DNA from: Gemmatimonadaceae bacterium
GTDB lineage: Bacteria; Gemmatimonadota; Gemmatimonadetes; Gemmatimonadales; Gemmatimonadaceae
Reading direction: 5' to 3'
Length of the DNA: 64,000 nucleotides
NCBI GenBank assembly: GCA_947457545.1
Contig: CANGXD010000002.1
Coordinates: forward strand, 1-64,000
Shown here: one piece after another, positions 35,535 through 46,666 of the stretch
Position numbering within the stretch: the stretch's first letter is position 1
How the letters are laid out: each line of letters begins with the position of its first letter
Position numbers and translations under genes: made by a program
The notes under the pieces: model-generated
What the model was told of the DNA's origin: nothing
The model's input: only the letters and a program-made list of their open reading frames with translations
Databases searched by the model: none

Positions 35535-36772
35535 TGACCCGGAGCATTCCCTTCGAACAGTGGCCGGCGGACGATTGGCGTTCACGCGCCAGCGCCGTCA
35601 TTCCCGGCGGCAGTTCTACAGGGAGTAAGCGCCCCGACGCGCTCTACGGGTCACGTGCCAACGACGCCTCGGTCCCCTCACACTACGAGCGGGCGAGCGG
35701 CTGTCGTGTCTGGTCGACCGACGGGCGTGAGTTCGTCGACTGCGGCATGGCACTGGGGGCCGTCGGCATCGGCTACGCCGACCCGGCCATCACGAAGGCG
35801 GTGCAGGACGCAGCGGCCTCCGGCTCGGTGTCATCGCTACCGCACCGACTCGAGGTCGAAGTGGCTGAGCAGCTCGTCAACGTTATCCCGTGTGCCGAGC
35901 GCGTACGCTTTCTGCGCACGGGCGCAGAAGCGACCGCCGCGGCCGTTCGTCTCGCGCGTTCCTTCACGGGGCGCGAGCGCATCGTTGCCTGCGGATACTT
36001 CGGGTGGCTCGACTGGAACAGCGATGCGGCGGGGGTACCGGCGTCGACAAGGGCGCTCGTATCGTGGGTGCCCTATGGCGACATTGAGGCTCTCGACGCC
36101 GCGCTCCGCGACGACACCCCGCCGGCGGCCATCATCATCGAGCCGCTCGTGCACGACATTGCGCCGAAGGCCTGGCTGGAACGCGCGCGCCGCCTCGCCG
36201 ATCAGTGCGGCGCACTGCTCATCTTCGACGAAGTCAAGACGGCATTCCGCGTACGCACGGGTGGCGTGCAGGCCCTCACCGGCGTGACGCCGGACCTCAC
36301 GGCCATCGGCAAGGCCCTCGCCAATGGCTATCCGTTGGCGGCCGTCGTCGGACGTGCCGGCGTCATGGATGGCATGCGACACACGTGGGTCTCGTCCACG
36401 GCGGCGGCGGAAACCACTGGTCTCGCGGCCGCGCGCGCCGTGCTCCACTGGCACGAACAGCTCGATGTGTGCGAACGCATGGCCACCGCTGGCGGTGTCC
36501 TGCAGGAAATCATCGGCTCGGCGTTGCTCGAAGCACCGTGGGTTGGCGTGCGCGCCGAAGGGCCACCGATGATGTGGCGGCTCACCACCGATGTCCCCGA
36601 ACAGCTCGATGCGCTGGTCGCCGCGGCGGCCCGCGAAGGCGTGTTGCTCAAGCGCGGCGCGTATCAGTTCGGGGCCGTCGCGCACGACGACGACGCGTTG
36701 GAGTTGGTGGCGCGTGCCATGCCCGCCGTAATGGAGTCACTGCTGCCCGGTCCGCGGCGCGTCGACGATTGA
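35534..36772 (+). CDS. class-III PLP aminotransferase (glutamate-1-semialdehyde aminomutase-like)
   Basis: 412 residues. The class-III fold shows PGGSSTGSKRPD at the N-terminus, LRTGAEATAAAVRLAR, then IFDEVKTAFRV and the PLP lysine K260 in AIGKALANGYPL. It looks like HemL, but the neighbours are hydrolase-like genes rather than haem genes and the sequence departs from HemL after the PLP site (STAAAETTGLAAARA). It is therefore more likely a related aminotransferase or mutase of unknown substrate. ATG at 35534 overlaps the TrmJ-like stop (TAATG). Confidence 0.8.
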   Translation: MTRSIPFEQWPADDWRSRASAVIPGGSSTGSKRPDALYGSRANDASVPSHYERASGCRVWSTDGREFVDCGMALGAVGIGYADPAITKAVQDAAASGSVSSLPHRLEVEVAEQLVNVIPCAERVRFLRTGAEATAAAVRLARSFTGRERIVACGYFGWLDWNSDAAGVPASTRALVSWVPYGDIEALDAALRDDTPPAAIIIEPLVHDIAPKAWLERARRLADQCGALLIFDEVKTAFRVRTGGVQALTGVTPDLTAIGKALANGYPLAAVVGRAGVMDGMRHTWVSSTAAAETTGLAAARAVLHWHEQLDVCERMATAGGVLQEIIGSALLEAPWVGVRAEGPPMMWRLTTDVPEQLDALVAAAAREGVLLKRGAYQFGAVAHDDDALELVARAMPAVMESLLPGPRRVDD

Positions 36773-36812
36773 TGACCGCGCACCGCGTCCGACACACTGG
36801 AGAGTATCGGCT

Positions 36813-37703
36813 ATGTCTCAGGTAATGCCGCTCGGCGGCCCCGAGCCACTCATCGACCCGCACGCGCACTTTCACACGCCATACACCAATCGGTCCGACT
36901 GGGCACGCTACAATGCCTCGCGACTCGACATGGGTGAGCGCATGGGCATTCGGTGCCACGTGGCATCAATCCTTGGCACGTGGGGACACACATCACCCAC
37001 ATACTTTGCGTCACCGGACGACCAGACGCAGGCCAACGATTTCATGTTCGCGTTGGCCGACCAGGAGTCGCCGCGCGTCAAAGCGTTCGTGGCCGTGAAT
37101 CCGAACTTCACGAAGCACGCGTTGTCTGAAATCGAGCGCGGCATGCAACGTGGAGCGGTCGGCATCAAGCTCGCAGCCGGGCGTCGCACCACCGAGTTCG
37201 CGCTGCTCGACGAGATTGCCGCCGCGGCCGCGCAGTACGGCGTACCGGTATTGCAACACGTGTGGCAGCACCGCCGACGCGAATGGCCCAATCAGGAGGC
37301 GTCGGATGGCGTCGAGTTGGCGCAGCTCGCCGTGCGCCATCCGCGTGTCACCTTTTTGCTCGCGCACATCGGCGGCGGTGGCGATTGGGCGCACACGAAT
37401 CCCGCGGTGCGAGACGTACCCAACATCGTCATGGACCTGTCGGGAAGCGGCATCGATCGCGGCATGATCGATGAGGCGCTGCGATGGGTTGGCGCGCAGC
37501 GGCTGCTCTGGGCGTGTGATCTTACCTTGTGCACCGGTCTCACCAAGCTCCGCGCGCTCGCCTACACCGGCGCCTCGGCCGATGAGATTTCCGACATGCG
37601 CTGGCGGAATGCGGTACGCATTTTCCCGCCCGGCACGTTTGACGCTGCGCTCGTACGTCCCTTGTCGCTGTCGCCGAGTGACATGGCTCCGGAGGCCGCA
37701 TGA
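36813..37703 (+). CDS. amidohydrolase-2-type metal-dependent hydrolase
   Basis: 296 residues. DPHAHFHTPY near the N-terminus supplies the HxH pair, LQHVWQHR and FLLAHIGGGGDW the later histidines, and LLWACDLTLC the terminal aspartate, so the TIM-barrel metal site looks complete. This resembles family 2 amidohydrolases (decarboxylase/hydrolase group). GGAGAG lies 9 nt ahead of the ATG. Its stop overlaps the start of a sister protein by 4 bp. The substrate is unknown; the aminotransferase upstream suggests a small amino/keto compound pathway. Confidence 0.75.
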   Translation: MSQVMPLGGPEPLIDPHAHFHTPYTNRSDWARYNASRLDMGERMGIRCHVASILGTWGHTSPTYFASPDDQTQANDFMFALADQESPRVKAFVAVNPNFTKHALSEIERGMQRGAVGIKLAAGRRTTEFALLDEIAAAAAQYGVPVLQHVWQHRRREWPNQEASDGVELAQLAVRHPRVTFLLAHIGGGGDWAHTNPAVRDVPNIVMDLSGSGIDRGMIDEALRWVGAQRLLWACDLTLCTGLTKLRALAYTGASADEISDMRWRNAVRIFPPGTFDAALVRPLSLSPSDMAPEAA

Positions 37704-38494
37704 GTGCGCACGCCGCCGGCGCGCTCTCGCGCATCGATGTGACGTCATGGATCGGCGGGTACCCCTTTCGCGATGTACCGCATCCTGAGCCGGACATTTT
37801 GGTCCGTGTGCTCGAGCGTGAGGGCTTCACGGGCGCGTGGGTAGGCCATCTGCCCGGCGCGTTTCATCGCGATCCGGTGCCGAGCAATCGCGCGTTGTAT
37901 GCGGCGCTCAAGGCCCATCGTGACGTGCTGCACCCCGCGCCCATGGTTCGTCCCGACTGGCCGAAGTGGGAAGAAATGTTGCGGACGGCGGTCGACGAAG
38001 GGGCGCCGGCCATCCGTTTATATCCGACACTCTGGGGACTCGGGTCGGGGCACATGGCGCTGGCCGAGCTCGCCCACGCGTGTGGCGAGGCGGGGGTCGC
38101 GATGCACTTCACGGTGCGTTTTGAGGATCTCCGTCAGCGCCATGCCCTGGATAGCGCGGGCGATCTGACCGCCGCCCATGTGCGCCAGGTGGCGCGGCTT
38201 GCCTCACCGGTGAGAGTGGTAGTCGCCGGCGCCAGCCGAGAGCTCATCGAGGAGGTGCATTGGGGGCTCACGCCGGAGGAGCAGGCGCGGGTGTGGTATG
38301 ACTGGCACTGGGTTTGGGGGCCGCCGGAAGACCACTTTGCCCATTTGGTGCGCACAGTGGGCCGGGATCGGCTGGCCTGGAGCTCCTGGTGGCCCCTGCG
38401 GCTGACGCAGCAGGCGCAGGCGCTGGTGGACCTGCTGCCGCCGGAGCTCGCTACCGGCGCGTTCGGGCACGGCGGCGTTGTGTCCCAGCGTTAA
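37700..38494 (+). CDS. amidohydrolase-related TIM-barrel protein without the N-terminal metal motif
   Basis: 264 residues. By position and overall pattern it is a paralogue-like partner of the preceding protein (WVGHLPGAFHRDP, IRLYPTLWGLG, MHFTVRFED). The expected N-terminal HxH is absent: the equivalent place reads IDVTSWIGGYPF. It may therefore be a non-catalytic or differently active subunit. No signal peptide. The start overlaps the upstream stop (ATGA), so the two proteins should be made together, perhaps as a complex; that is an inference. Confidence 0.65.
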   Translation: MSAHAAGALSRIDVTSWIGGYPFRDVPHPEPDILVRVLEREGFTGAWVGHLPGAFHRDPVPSNRALYAALKAHRDVLHPAPMVRPDWPKWEEMLRTAVDEGAPAIRLYPTLWGLGSGHMALAELAHACGEAGVAMHFTVRFEDLRQRHALDSAGDLTAAHVRQVARLASPVRVVVAGASRELIEEVHWGLTPEEQARVWYDWHWVWGPPEDHFAHLVRTVGRDRLAWSSWWPLRLTQQAQALVDLLPPELATGAFGHGGVVSQR

Positions 38495-38926
38495 GGACGG
38501 GGGTGAACTGTTCACCCCACATTCGGTGCGGTTTGCAGCATCAGGAATGTGATATCACGGCAACTTTATTGCCCGGTTTCACAATCCGTTACGTTCTGGG
38601 AACCGAACGAATTCTTATTCGTTATGGCTCAGGGCGGATGTTTGTGGACGGGCCTGTCAACTTTTGTATGACAATTGCCTACGTGAAGCTATGTCATGCA
38701 CTTGCGTACAAATACGGCCCCAGACATACTTCGCGCTTGCAAAAATTTGGGTGACACCGACTTACACGGCGGGACCCGTTTGGTTCCTGATGGTCCAAAC
38801 AGATCGGACCGTGTAGTCCGTCGGAAAGCATGACCTGAGCGCTGCGCAGAGCAGGGATTCAACGTTGTGCTTGTTGCGTGTCAGTCAACCTCCTACGCCT
38901 TACGGCAATCCTTACCGGCACACGAG
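38495..38926. other. 432-bp AT-richer intergenic region upstream of the act operon
   Basis: Begins with an inverted repeat at 38500-38518 (9-bp arms, 1-nt centre). The stretch 38550-38760 is visibly richer in A/T than its surroundings. A weak promoter-like pair, TTGCGT at 38702-38707 and CATACT at 38725-38730 (17-bp spacer), could serve actA. I see no credible gene in it. Confidence 0.5.
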
Positions 38927-39544
38927 ATGACGGTCAAGAAGAAGTGGACGGTGATCCCCGGGTTCCTCGCGCTCGCCGCGGCGGCCACGCTGTTGTCCGC
39001 CTACAGCGGCGCATCGTCGTCGCAGGGCAAGCTGGTCGAGCAACCCGTCAAGTTCGTCCATGCACCGCACGTGCAGAAGGCAGGCATGAACTGCCTGTAC
39101 TGCCACAGCGCCGCCAACAAGTCGCCAGACCCGGGCAATGCCTCGGTCGCGACCTGCATGGGCTGCCACACGTTGGTCAAGCCGCAGTCGGCTGAGATCA
39201 AGAAGATCGCAGCCGCCTACCAGAAGGGTCAGCCGATCCCCTGGAACCGCGTGCACAAGGTGCCCGACTATGTGCAGTTCCCGCACATGCGTCACGTGAA
39301 CGCTGGCGTCACCTGTCAGACGTGCCATGGTCAGATCCAGAACCAGGGTGCGCAGGGTCCCGACACGAATTATGTGCCGGTCCAGCAGGTGAACTCGCTC
39401 AACATGGGCTGGTGCATCAACTGTCACGTGCAGGGCTACAAGCCGGCTGAGGGTGCTCGCCTTGCAGGACAGAAGGTGACGCCGGAGCTGGAAGCTATGC
39501 CCGCCAAGAAGGCGCGCTACGATTGCGCCGTCTGCCACTACTGA
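38927..39544 (+). CDS. actA: alternative complex III pentaheme cytochrome c subunit
   Basis: 205 residues. A basic N-terminus (MTVKKKW) then a single hydrophobic segment (VIPGFLALAAAATLLSAYSG) anchors or exports the protein. Five CxxCH haem sites are present: CLYCH, CMGCH, CQTCH, CINCH and CAVCH, the number expected for ActA. Alternative complex III oxidises quinol and passes electrons to periplasmic cytochrome c or a partner oxidase. The ATG at 38927 is preferred because the signal then starts properly; a GTG at 38867 is possible. First gene of actABCDEF. Confidence 0.9.
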   Translation: MTVKKKWTVIPGFLALAAAATLLSAYSGASSSQGKLVEQPVKFVHAPHVQKAGMNCLYCHSAANKSPDPGNASVATCMGCHTLVKPQSAEIKKIAAAYQKGQPIPWNRVHKVPDYVQFPHMRHVNAGVTCQTCHGQIQNQGAQGPDTNYVPVQQVNSLNMGWCINCHVQGYKPAEGARLAGQKVTPELEAMPAKKARYDCAVCHY

Positions 39545-39563
39545 TCATCGACCCACGACAACG

Positions 39564-42500
39564 ATGAGCACAGAAGCGGGGACCGGCGTCAAGCGCCGAG
39601 ACTTCCTCAAGATCCTGGGCGCTACGGGCGCCACGACGGCAGTGGTCGGCTGTTCCTCCGAAAAGGTGGGCAAGCTGATCCCGTACGTCACTTCTCCCGA
39701 CAACACCGTCCCGGGCGTGTCGCAGTACTATGCGACCACCTGCCGCGAATGTGCGGCTGCCTGTGGTGTGTTGGCCGAAGTGCGTGACGGCCGGCCTATC
39801 AAGCTGGAGGGTAACCCTGACCATGCGATGAACCGTGGCGCGATCTGCGCGACCGGTTTGTCGGCCATGCAGGGCCTCTACAACCCCGACCGCTACCGCT
39901 CGCCCATGGTGCGCGAGGGCAACGCCCTCAAGCCCACCACGTGGGACAAGGCCTACGAACTCCTCGCCCAGAAGCTGGGTGAAGTGAAGTCGAAGGGTCA
40001 GGCGGGCAACGTCGTGTTCATCAACCAGCACGAGTCGGGCACCTTCCCGGGCTTCCTCGATCAGTGGCTGTCGGCCAACGGCATGCCCAACCACCTCAGC
40101 GTCGACAGCACGGCGCCGGTGGCGACGATCGCGGCCAACCAGAAGGTGTACGGCACCGCGTGGCCGAAGCTCGACTTCAGCGCGGCCAAGCTCGTCATCA
40201 GCTTCGGCGCCGACTTCCTCGATGGGTGGGGACACAGCGTTCCGCAGCAGCTCGATTGGGCCGATGCGCGCGCCAACGTCGCCAATGCCCCGCGTCTCGT
40301 GTACGTCGGTGCTCGCCGCTCCCTCACCGGCCTCAACGCCGACCAGTGGGTCCCGGCCAAGCCCGGCAGCGAAATGGCGCTCTGCGCCGCGATGCTCGGC
40401 ACCGGCACCGCGCAGGCGGCGGCTGATGCGTCCGGCCTCTCGGTCGCGGCCGTCGAAGCGCTCGTCAAGGCAGCGGCCGATGCCGGCAACGGCCTCATGG
40501 CCATCTGCGGCGTCACCGGCGCCGATGCGCTCGAGTGCGCCACGATGGTTGCCCAGATCAACCAGAAGGCCGGCGCCGTCGGCACGACCATCAAGCCGGC
40601 CGCGTCGCACGCGGGCTACGCCGGTCTCGCCTCCTACGCCGACCTCGCGTCGGCGGTGAAGGCCATGGACGCCGGCTCGGTGCCGCTCGCCTTCGTGCGC
40701 GGCGCCAACCCGGCGCACACCATGCCCAAGTCGGCCGGCTTCGCTGCCGCCTTCGCCAAGGTGGGCTTCAAGGTCTCCTTCTCGGCCATGCCCGACGAAA
40801 CGGCGCAGCTCGCCGATCTCGTGCTCCCCGATAATCACTGGCTCGAAAGCTGGGGCGATGCCGCCGGCGAAAACGGCCAGCTCGGTCTGCAGCAGCCCAC
40901 GCTCGACCCGGTGTTCGACACGCGCGCCACGGCCGATGTGCTCATCGCCATCGCCAAGAAGGACCAGGCGCTCGCGTCGCGCTACAACGTGGCCGATTAC
41001 CGCACCTGGTACATCAGCAAGTTCCCCGGCGGCGGCGCGGGCTTCACGGCGGCGCTCACCAAGGCGCAGGTCAACAGCGGTCCGCTCGTGCCCACGTCGT
41101 CGCGTGCTTTGGCGGCCACGGCGCAGGCACCGGCCGCTGGCGCTGGTGACTTCTTCGTGCACGTCTTCCCGTCGCCCACGCTGGGTGATGGCGCTGGCGC
41201 GAACAAGCCGTGGCTCCAGGAACTCCCGGATCCGGTCTCCAAGATCGCGTGGCAGTCGTGGGTCGAAGTGCACCCCTCCACCGCCAAGAAGCTTGGCATC
41301 AAGGAAGGGACGCACCTCACCGTCGAAACGGCGGCCGGCAAGGTCACCGCGCCCGCGTACATCTACATGGGCGTGCGCCCCGACACGGTCGGCATCTCGC
41401 TCGGTCTCGGTCACACGGCCTACGGCCGCTTCGCCCAGAACATCGGTGTGAACGCGTACGATCTCGTGTCCGCGGGTTGGGATGCTGCCGGCGGTCTCGC
41501 CATCGGCAACATCAAGGGCAAGGTCACCGTCTCCACGGAGCACTCGCCCCTCGTCACGACTGAAGGCTCCGCGCGCCAGCACGGCCGTGGCATCGGTCAG
41601 GCGCTCCCCATCGGCGTGCTGTTGGGTACCGAGCAGGAGAGCGAAGACCATCATCACGAAATCCCGGGACTTCCGTCGCAGGATTTCAAGACGGGCCTCA
41701 AGTCGCCCGTGGCCGCCGATGCGCAGGGTGAGTTCGCCAACCCCGAGTCGAAGGACAAGGGGATGTACGATCCCAACCACGTGCAGAAGATGGAGAAGCG
41801 CCGCTGGGCGATGACCATCGACCTCGCGCGTTGCACCGGCTGCTCGGCCTGCGTCACGGCCTGCTACAGCGAAAACAACATCCCCACCGTCGGTGCGCCG
41901 TATCAGGGCCGCGCGCTCAGCCCGACCAACTGGGATGAAAACCCGGGCGCGAACATCATCAAGGGCCGCGAAATGGCCTGGATTCGCCTCGAGCGCTACT
42001 ACGAAGGGAACGACAACACGGAGAACGAGTTCTCACCGGACTTCGACACGCGTTTCGTGCCCATGATGTGCCAGCATTGCGGCAATGCGCCGTGCGAGCC
42101 GGTGTGCCCCGTGTACGCCACGTATCACTCGCCCGACGGCCTCAACGTGCAGGTGTACAACCGTTGCGTCGGTACGCGCTACTGCAGCAACAACTGCCCG
42201 TACAAGGTCCGCTACTTCAACTGGTTCGGCTACGGTGAACCGGAACGTCGCCAGTACGCCTGGCCCGAGCCGATGCACTGGTCGCTCAACCCGGACGTCA
42301 CCGTGCGTGGTAAGGGCGTCATGGAGAAGTGCACGTTCTGCGTGCAGCGTATCCGTGAGTCCGAACACCGTGCCAAGGCGGAAGGCCGAGAGGTCAACGC
42401 CGACGAGTTCACGACGGCCTGTGCGCAGGCCTGCCCGTCACGCGCCATCGTCTTCGGTGACGCGGCCGACGAGAACTGGACCGTATCGAAGCTCGCGTAT

Positions 42501-42605
42501 GACCGCCGTGCGTATCACGTGTTCGAGGAACTGAACACGTATACCGCCGTGGTCTATCTGAAGAAGGTCACCTTCCCGTCGCCGGCCGCCCCGGCGACGG
42601 CCTGA
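39564..42605 (+). CDS. actB: alternative complex III molybdopterin-like/iron-sulfur subunit
   Basis: 1013 residues. The N-terminus has a twin-arginine signal (KRRDFLK) and a nearby cysteine (VVGCSS). Residues ~50-720 form a molybdopterin-oxidoreductase-like domain with CRECAAACG; in ActB this part is known to lack a working molybdenum site. Residues ~755-970 hold an HybA/NrfC-like ferredoxin domain with four cysteine clusters beginning CTGCSACVTAC, CQHCGNAPCEPVC, CVGTRYCSNNC and CTFC/CAQAC, enough for four Fe-S centres. Periplasmic, docked on ActC/ActF. Confidence 0.93.
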   Translation: MSTEAGTGVKRRDFLKILGATGATTAVVGCSSEKVGKLIPYVTSPDNTVPGVSQYYATTCRECAAACGVLAEVRDGRPIKLEGNPDHAMNRGAICATGLSAMQGLYNPDRYRSPMVREGNALKPTTWDKAYELLAQKLGEVKSKGQAGNVVFINQHESGTFPGFLDQWLSANGMPNHLSVDSTAPVATIAANQKVYGTAWPKLDFSAAKLVISFGADFLDGWGHSVPQQLDWADARANVANAPRLVYVGARRSLTGLNADQWVPAKPGSEMALCAAMLGTGTAQAAADASGLSVAAVEALVKAAADAGNGLMAICGVTGADALECATMVAQINQKAGAVGTTIKPAASHAGYAGLASYADLASAVKAMDAGSVPLAFVRGANPAHTMPKSAGFAAAFAKVGFKVSFSAMPDETAQLADLVLPDNHWLESWGDAAGENGQLGLQQPTLDPVFDTRATADVLIAIAKKDQALASRYNVADYRTWYISKFPGGGAGFTAALTKAQVNSGPLVPTSSRALAATAQAPAAGAGDFFVHVFPSPTLGDGAGANKPWLQELPDPVSKIAWQSWVEVHPSTAKKLGIKEGTHLTVETAAGKVTAPAYIYMGVRPDTVGISLGLGHTAYGRFAQNIGVNAYDLVSAGWDAAGGLAIGNIKGKVTVSTEHSPLVTTEGSARQHGRGIGQALPIGVLLGTEQESEDHHHEIPGLPSQDFKTGLKSPVAADAQGEFANPESKDKGMYDPNHVQKMEKRRWAMTIDLARCTGCSACVTACYSENNIPTVGAPYQGRALSPTNWDENPGANIIKGREMAWIRLERYYEGNDNTENEFSPDFDTRFVPMMCQHCGNAPCEPVCPVYATYHSPDGLNVQVYNRCVGTRYCSNNCPYKVRYFNWFGYGEPERRQYAWPEPMHWSLNPDVTVRGKGVMEKCTFCVQRIRESEHRAKAEGREVNADEFTTACAQACPSRAIVFGDAADENWTVSKLAYDRRAYHVFEELNTYTAVVYLKKVTFPSPAAPATA

Positions 42606-42616
42606 GGATAGCGCGC

Positions 42617-44019
<1,403 letters not shown>

Positions 44020-44020
<1 letters not shown>

Positions 44021-44520
44021 TGCAGGGCGTACTTGGCGTCTTTCACCACCTGGATTCGACCGTCTCGGCCATCCAGGAGCTGAAGAAGAAGAAGCTGGGC
44101 GATGTGACGGTGTACTCGCCGACCATTCGCCACGAGCTCGATGAAGCGATCGACGGCCCCAACAGCGTCGTCCGTCGCTTCACCCTGATCGGCGGTTTGC
44201 TCGGCGTGAGCTTCGGTTACTGGATCGCGATCTGGTCCTCGAACTACTGGCCGCTCGTCACGGGCGGCAAGGCGATCGCCTCCTGGATCCCGTACACGAT
44301 CATCGGCTTCGAAGTCATGGTGCTCGTGGGCGCGCTGTCCACGGTAGCCGGCATGTTCATCAATTCGCGCATTCCCCGTCTCACCTCGACGGTTGGATAC
44401 GACGATCGTTTTTCCTCCGGGCACTTCGGTGTCTTCATTGCCTGCGATGCCAACAAGGCGTCGGCGGCGGAAGATCTTCTGCGCCATGCCGGCGCTGAGG
44501 AGGTGCGACGTGAAGCCTGA
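44020..44520 (+). CDS. actD: alternative complex III small membrane subunit (DUF3341)
   Basis: 166 residues. A short cytoplasmic start (GVLGVFHHLDSTVSAI) is followed by two membrane helices (LIGGLLGVSFGYWIAIWSSN and IPYTIIGFEVMVLVGALSTV) and a soluble tail (SGHFGVFIACDANKASAAED). This is the DUF3341/ActD layout. The start is the ATG at the actC stop; a longer frame would read into actC. It overlaps actE by 11 bp. Confidence 0.9.
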
Positions 44521-45313
44521 GACTGCTAACCTGATGTCATCTGTCGCAGCACGGGCGCTTCGCGCCTCGGCAGCCATCGCGCTTCCCCTGACGCTCGGGG
44601 CCTGCTCGTGGTTCACCGACTTCAAGAACCAGCCCCGCATCGAGCCGTGGGAGTCGACGTCTCAGAACGACGCCGACTCGCTGTCGCCGCCGCGTGGGCA
44701 GCCGCAGTACTCGGTGCCGGTGCAAGGCACTGCCGTGGCGGCTTGGCAAATCGGCTACACCAACACGATCGCGACGATCGATTCGTTCAACGTCGTCCCC
44801 AATCCGACGCCGGTTTCGCCGGCATCGCTTGAGAACGGCAAGAAGAACTACCAGATCTTCTGCGCTACCTGTCACGGCATGTCCGGCGCCGGCAACGGGC
44901 TCGCGACGAAGTACGGAATGGCGGGCATCAGCCTCGTCAACGAGCGCGTGCAGGGCTTCAAGGACGGGTACATCTACGGCATGATCCGCAACGGGCGCGG
45001 CATCATGCCCAGCTACAACCGTATCGAAGAGGCGGACCGCTGGGACGTGATCAACTACGTCCGAGCGCTGCAGAGCGCCACGGCCGACACGACGCTCCAC
45101 GGTTACCCGGGCCAGAACGGCACCACCGTGCCGGGACCGTCGCAGACGGCTCCGACGCGTCCGGCTCCGTTCCTCAAGCCCACGCAGCAGCCCACGATCG
45201 GGTCGCCGAACATCAATTCGGCCACCTTCAAGGGGAACAACGAGAACGACACCATGCGCAAACTGCACCTCGGCGCTCCCGCTGAAGGTGGCGCGGCCAA
45301 GGAGAAGCACTAG
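44510..45313 (+). CDS. actE: alternative complex III monohaem cytochrome c lipoprotein
   Basis: 267 residues from a GTG with a strong GAGGAGG 6-7 nt upstream; an ATG at 44534 is the alternative. The signal ends in LTLGAC, a good lipobox, so ActE is membrane-tethered. One haem site, CATCHG, with a candidate axial methionine in GIMPSYN, makes it a class I cytochrome c. The C-terminal ~65 residues are Pro/Thr/Gln-rich and probably disordered. It is the likely electron exit of the complex. Confidence 0.9.
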   Translation: MKPETANLMSSVAARALRASAAIALPLTLGACSWFTDFKNQPRIEPWESTSQNDADSLSPPRGQPQYSVPVQGTAVAAWQIGYTNTIATIDSFNVVPNPTPVSPASLENGKKNYQIFCATCHGMSGAGNGLATKYGMAGISLVNERVQGFKDGYIYGMIRNGRGIMPSYNRIEEADRWDVINYVRALQSATADTTLHGYPGQNGTTVPGPSQTAPTRPAPFLKPTQQPTIGSPNINSATFKGNNENDTMRKLHLGAPAEGGAAKEKH

Positions 45314-46644
45314 TGAGCCAGCACTATCACTACCCGTCGCGCGAAGAGTTCGCGCGTCGCCTCTCCGCCAAGTCGGTGCCAGCTGGCATCAAGACGGCGG
45401 CGCTCATTGCCGCGCTCATCGGCATCGGCGTCTTTGTCATGGGGCTCTTCACGAACCCCGACCGCGCGTGGCAGGCCCTCCAGTACAACTGGACGTACTT
45501 CGCCGTGATCTCGACGGCCGGCACCGCGTTCGCCGCGGTGCAGCGTATCGTGACGGCGCGCTGGTCGCGCCCCATGATCCGCTTCACCGAAGGCTTCTAC
45601 GCCTTCGTGCCGATCGCCTTCGTCATTCTCATCGCCATTCTGTTCTTCAGCGGCGACTCGATCTTCACGTTCCGAGGCCGTGAGGCCGTCCCCACGGAAG
45701 AGAAGGCCGCTTACCTGAGCAACGGCTGGTTCCTCATCCGCGGGCTGTTCTTCTTCGGCGCCATCACCGTCATCCAGGGTATGTTCATCTGGAACTCGGT
45801 CAAGATGGACGTCGCGGTGCTCCCGGAGTACGGCGCCAAGTGGGCCGCCGGTCTGCGCGCCAAGATGCGCGCCGGCTGGAGCGGTGACGAACGTCGCGAG
45901 CTGCACACGCAGCACTCGGCGCAGGGCAAGCTCGCCGTCGCCGTCGCCATGGCCTTCGTCATCGGGTGGTGCTTCATGGCATGGGATTACTCCATGACCA
46001 TCTCGCTCCACTTCCAGCAGACGATGTACGCCTGGATCGTGTTCATGACCGGCTGGGTCAACATGGTCATGCTTACGTCCCTCCTCACCATGTGGTGGCG
46101 CAACCACCTCGAGGCGAAGGACATCGTCACGATGGACCAGCTGTGGGACCTGGGCAAGCTTGGCTTCGCCTTCACGGCGTTCGTCGGCTACATCAGCTTC
46201 TCGCAGTACCTGGTCATCTGGTACGGCAACATGCCGGAAGAAACGCACTTCTACCGCCTGCGTCTGTCGGGCGTGTGGAAGCCCATCACGCAGCTCGTGC
46301 CCATCTTCGGCTTCGTGCTGCCGTTCTTCGGCCTGATCTCCAAGGCCGCCAAGATGTACCTCCCCACGTTCGTGCTCTTCGCGGTGTGCAGCCTGATCGG
46401 TGTGTATCTGCACCGCTACATCGAGATCTATCCGAGCATCTACGGCGAAGCGACCTCGCTTCCCTTCGGGCTCCAGGAAATCGGCACCACGATCGGCTTC
46501 ATCGGCCTCTGGGCATTCAGCTACTTCAGCTTCATGGATGCCTTCCCGGTCATGCGCGTCTTCATGATGACCACCCCCTGCAAGGACGAAGTGCAGGTCC
46601 CGGTCGACGCCAAGACGATGGAACCGCTTCCGGCGCACGAGTAA
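45313..46644 (+). CDS. actF: alternative complex III second NrfD-like membrane subunit
   Basis: 443 residues, GTG start overlapping the actE stop by 1 bp. About ten helices; GWCFMAWDYSMTISLHFQQTMYAW and FSQYLVIWYGNMPEETHFY are typical of ActF, a distant NrfD-fold relative that is thought to help conduct protons. The soluble end EVQVPVDAKTMEPLPAHE is cytoplasmic. Last gene of the operon, followed by a strong terminator. No cytochrome oxidase genes follow in the window. Confidence 0.9.
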   Translation: MSQHYHYPSREEFARRLSAKSVPAGIKTAALIAALIGIGVFVMGLFTNPDRAWQALQYNWTYFAVISTAGTAFAAVQRIVTARWSRPMIRFTEGFYAFVPIAFVILIAILFFSGDSIFTFRGREAVPTEEKAAYLSNGWFLIRGLFFFGAITVIQGMFIWNSVKMDVAVLPEYGAKWAAGLRAKMRAGWSGDERRELHTQHSAQGKLAVAVAMAFVIGWCFMAWDYSMTISLHFQQTMYAWIVFMTGWVNMVMLTSLLTMWWRNHLEAKDIVTMDQLWDLGKLGFAFTAFVGYISFSQYLVIWYGNMPEETHFYRLRLSGVWKPITQLVPIFGFVLPFFGLISKAAKMYLPTFVLFAVCSLIGVYLHRYIEIYPSIYGEATSLPFGLQEIGTTIGFIGLWAFSYFSFMDAFPVMRVFMMTTPCKDEVQVPVDAKTMEPLPAHE

Positions 46645-46666
46645 GCGCGACAGGCACGGCAAACAC

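Noticed and set aside
35534..36772. Calling the aminotransferase hemL
   Set aside because: PLP fold fits but context and the post-PLP region differ from HemL; a substrate name would be a guess.
38314..38754. 146-residue frame spanning the AT-rich region before actA
   Set aside because: Half lies in the preceding gene in another frame; the rest has no coding pattern.
39495..41780. 761-residue open frame antisense to actB
   Set aside because: Arg/His/Gly-rich shadow reading caused by high GC third positions of actB.
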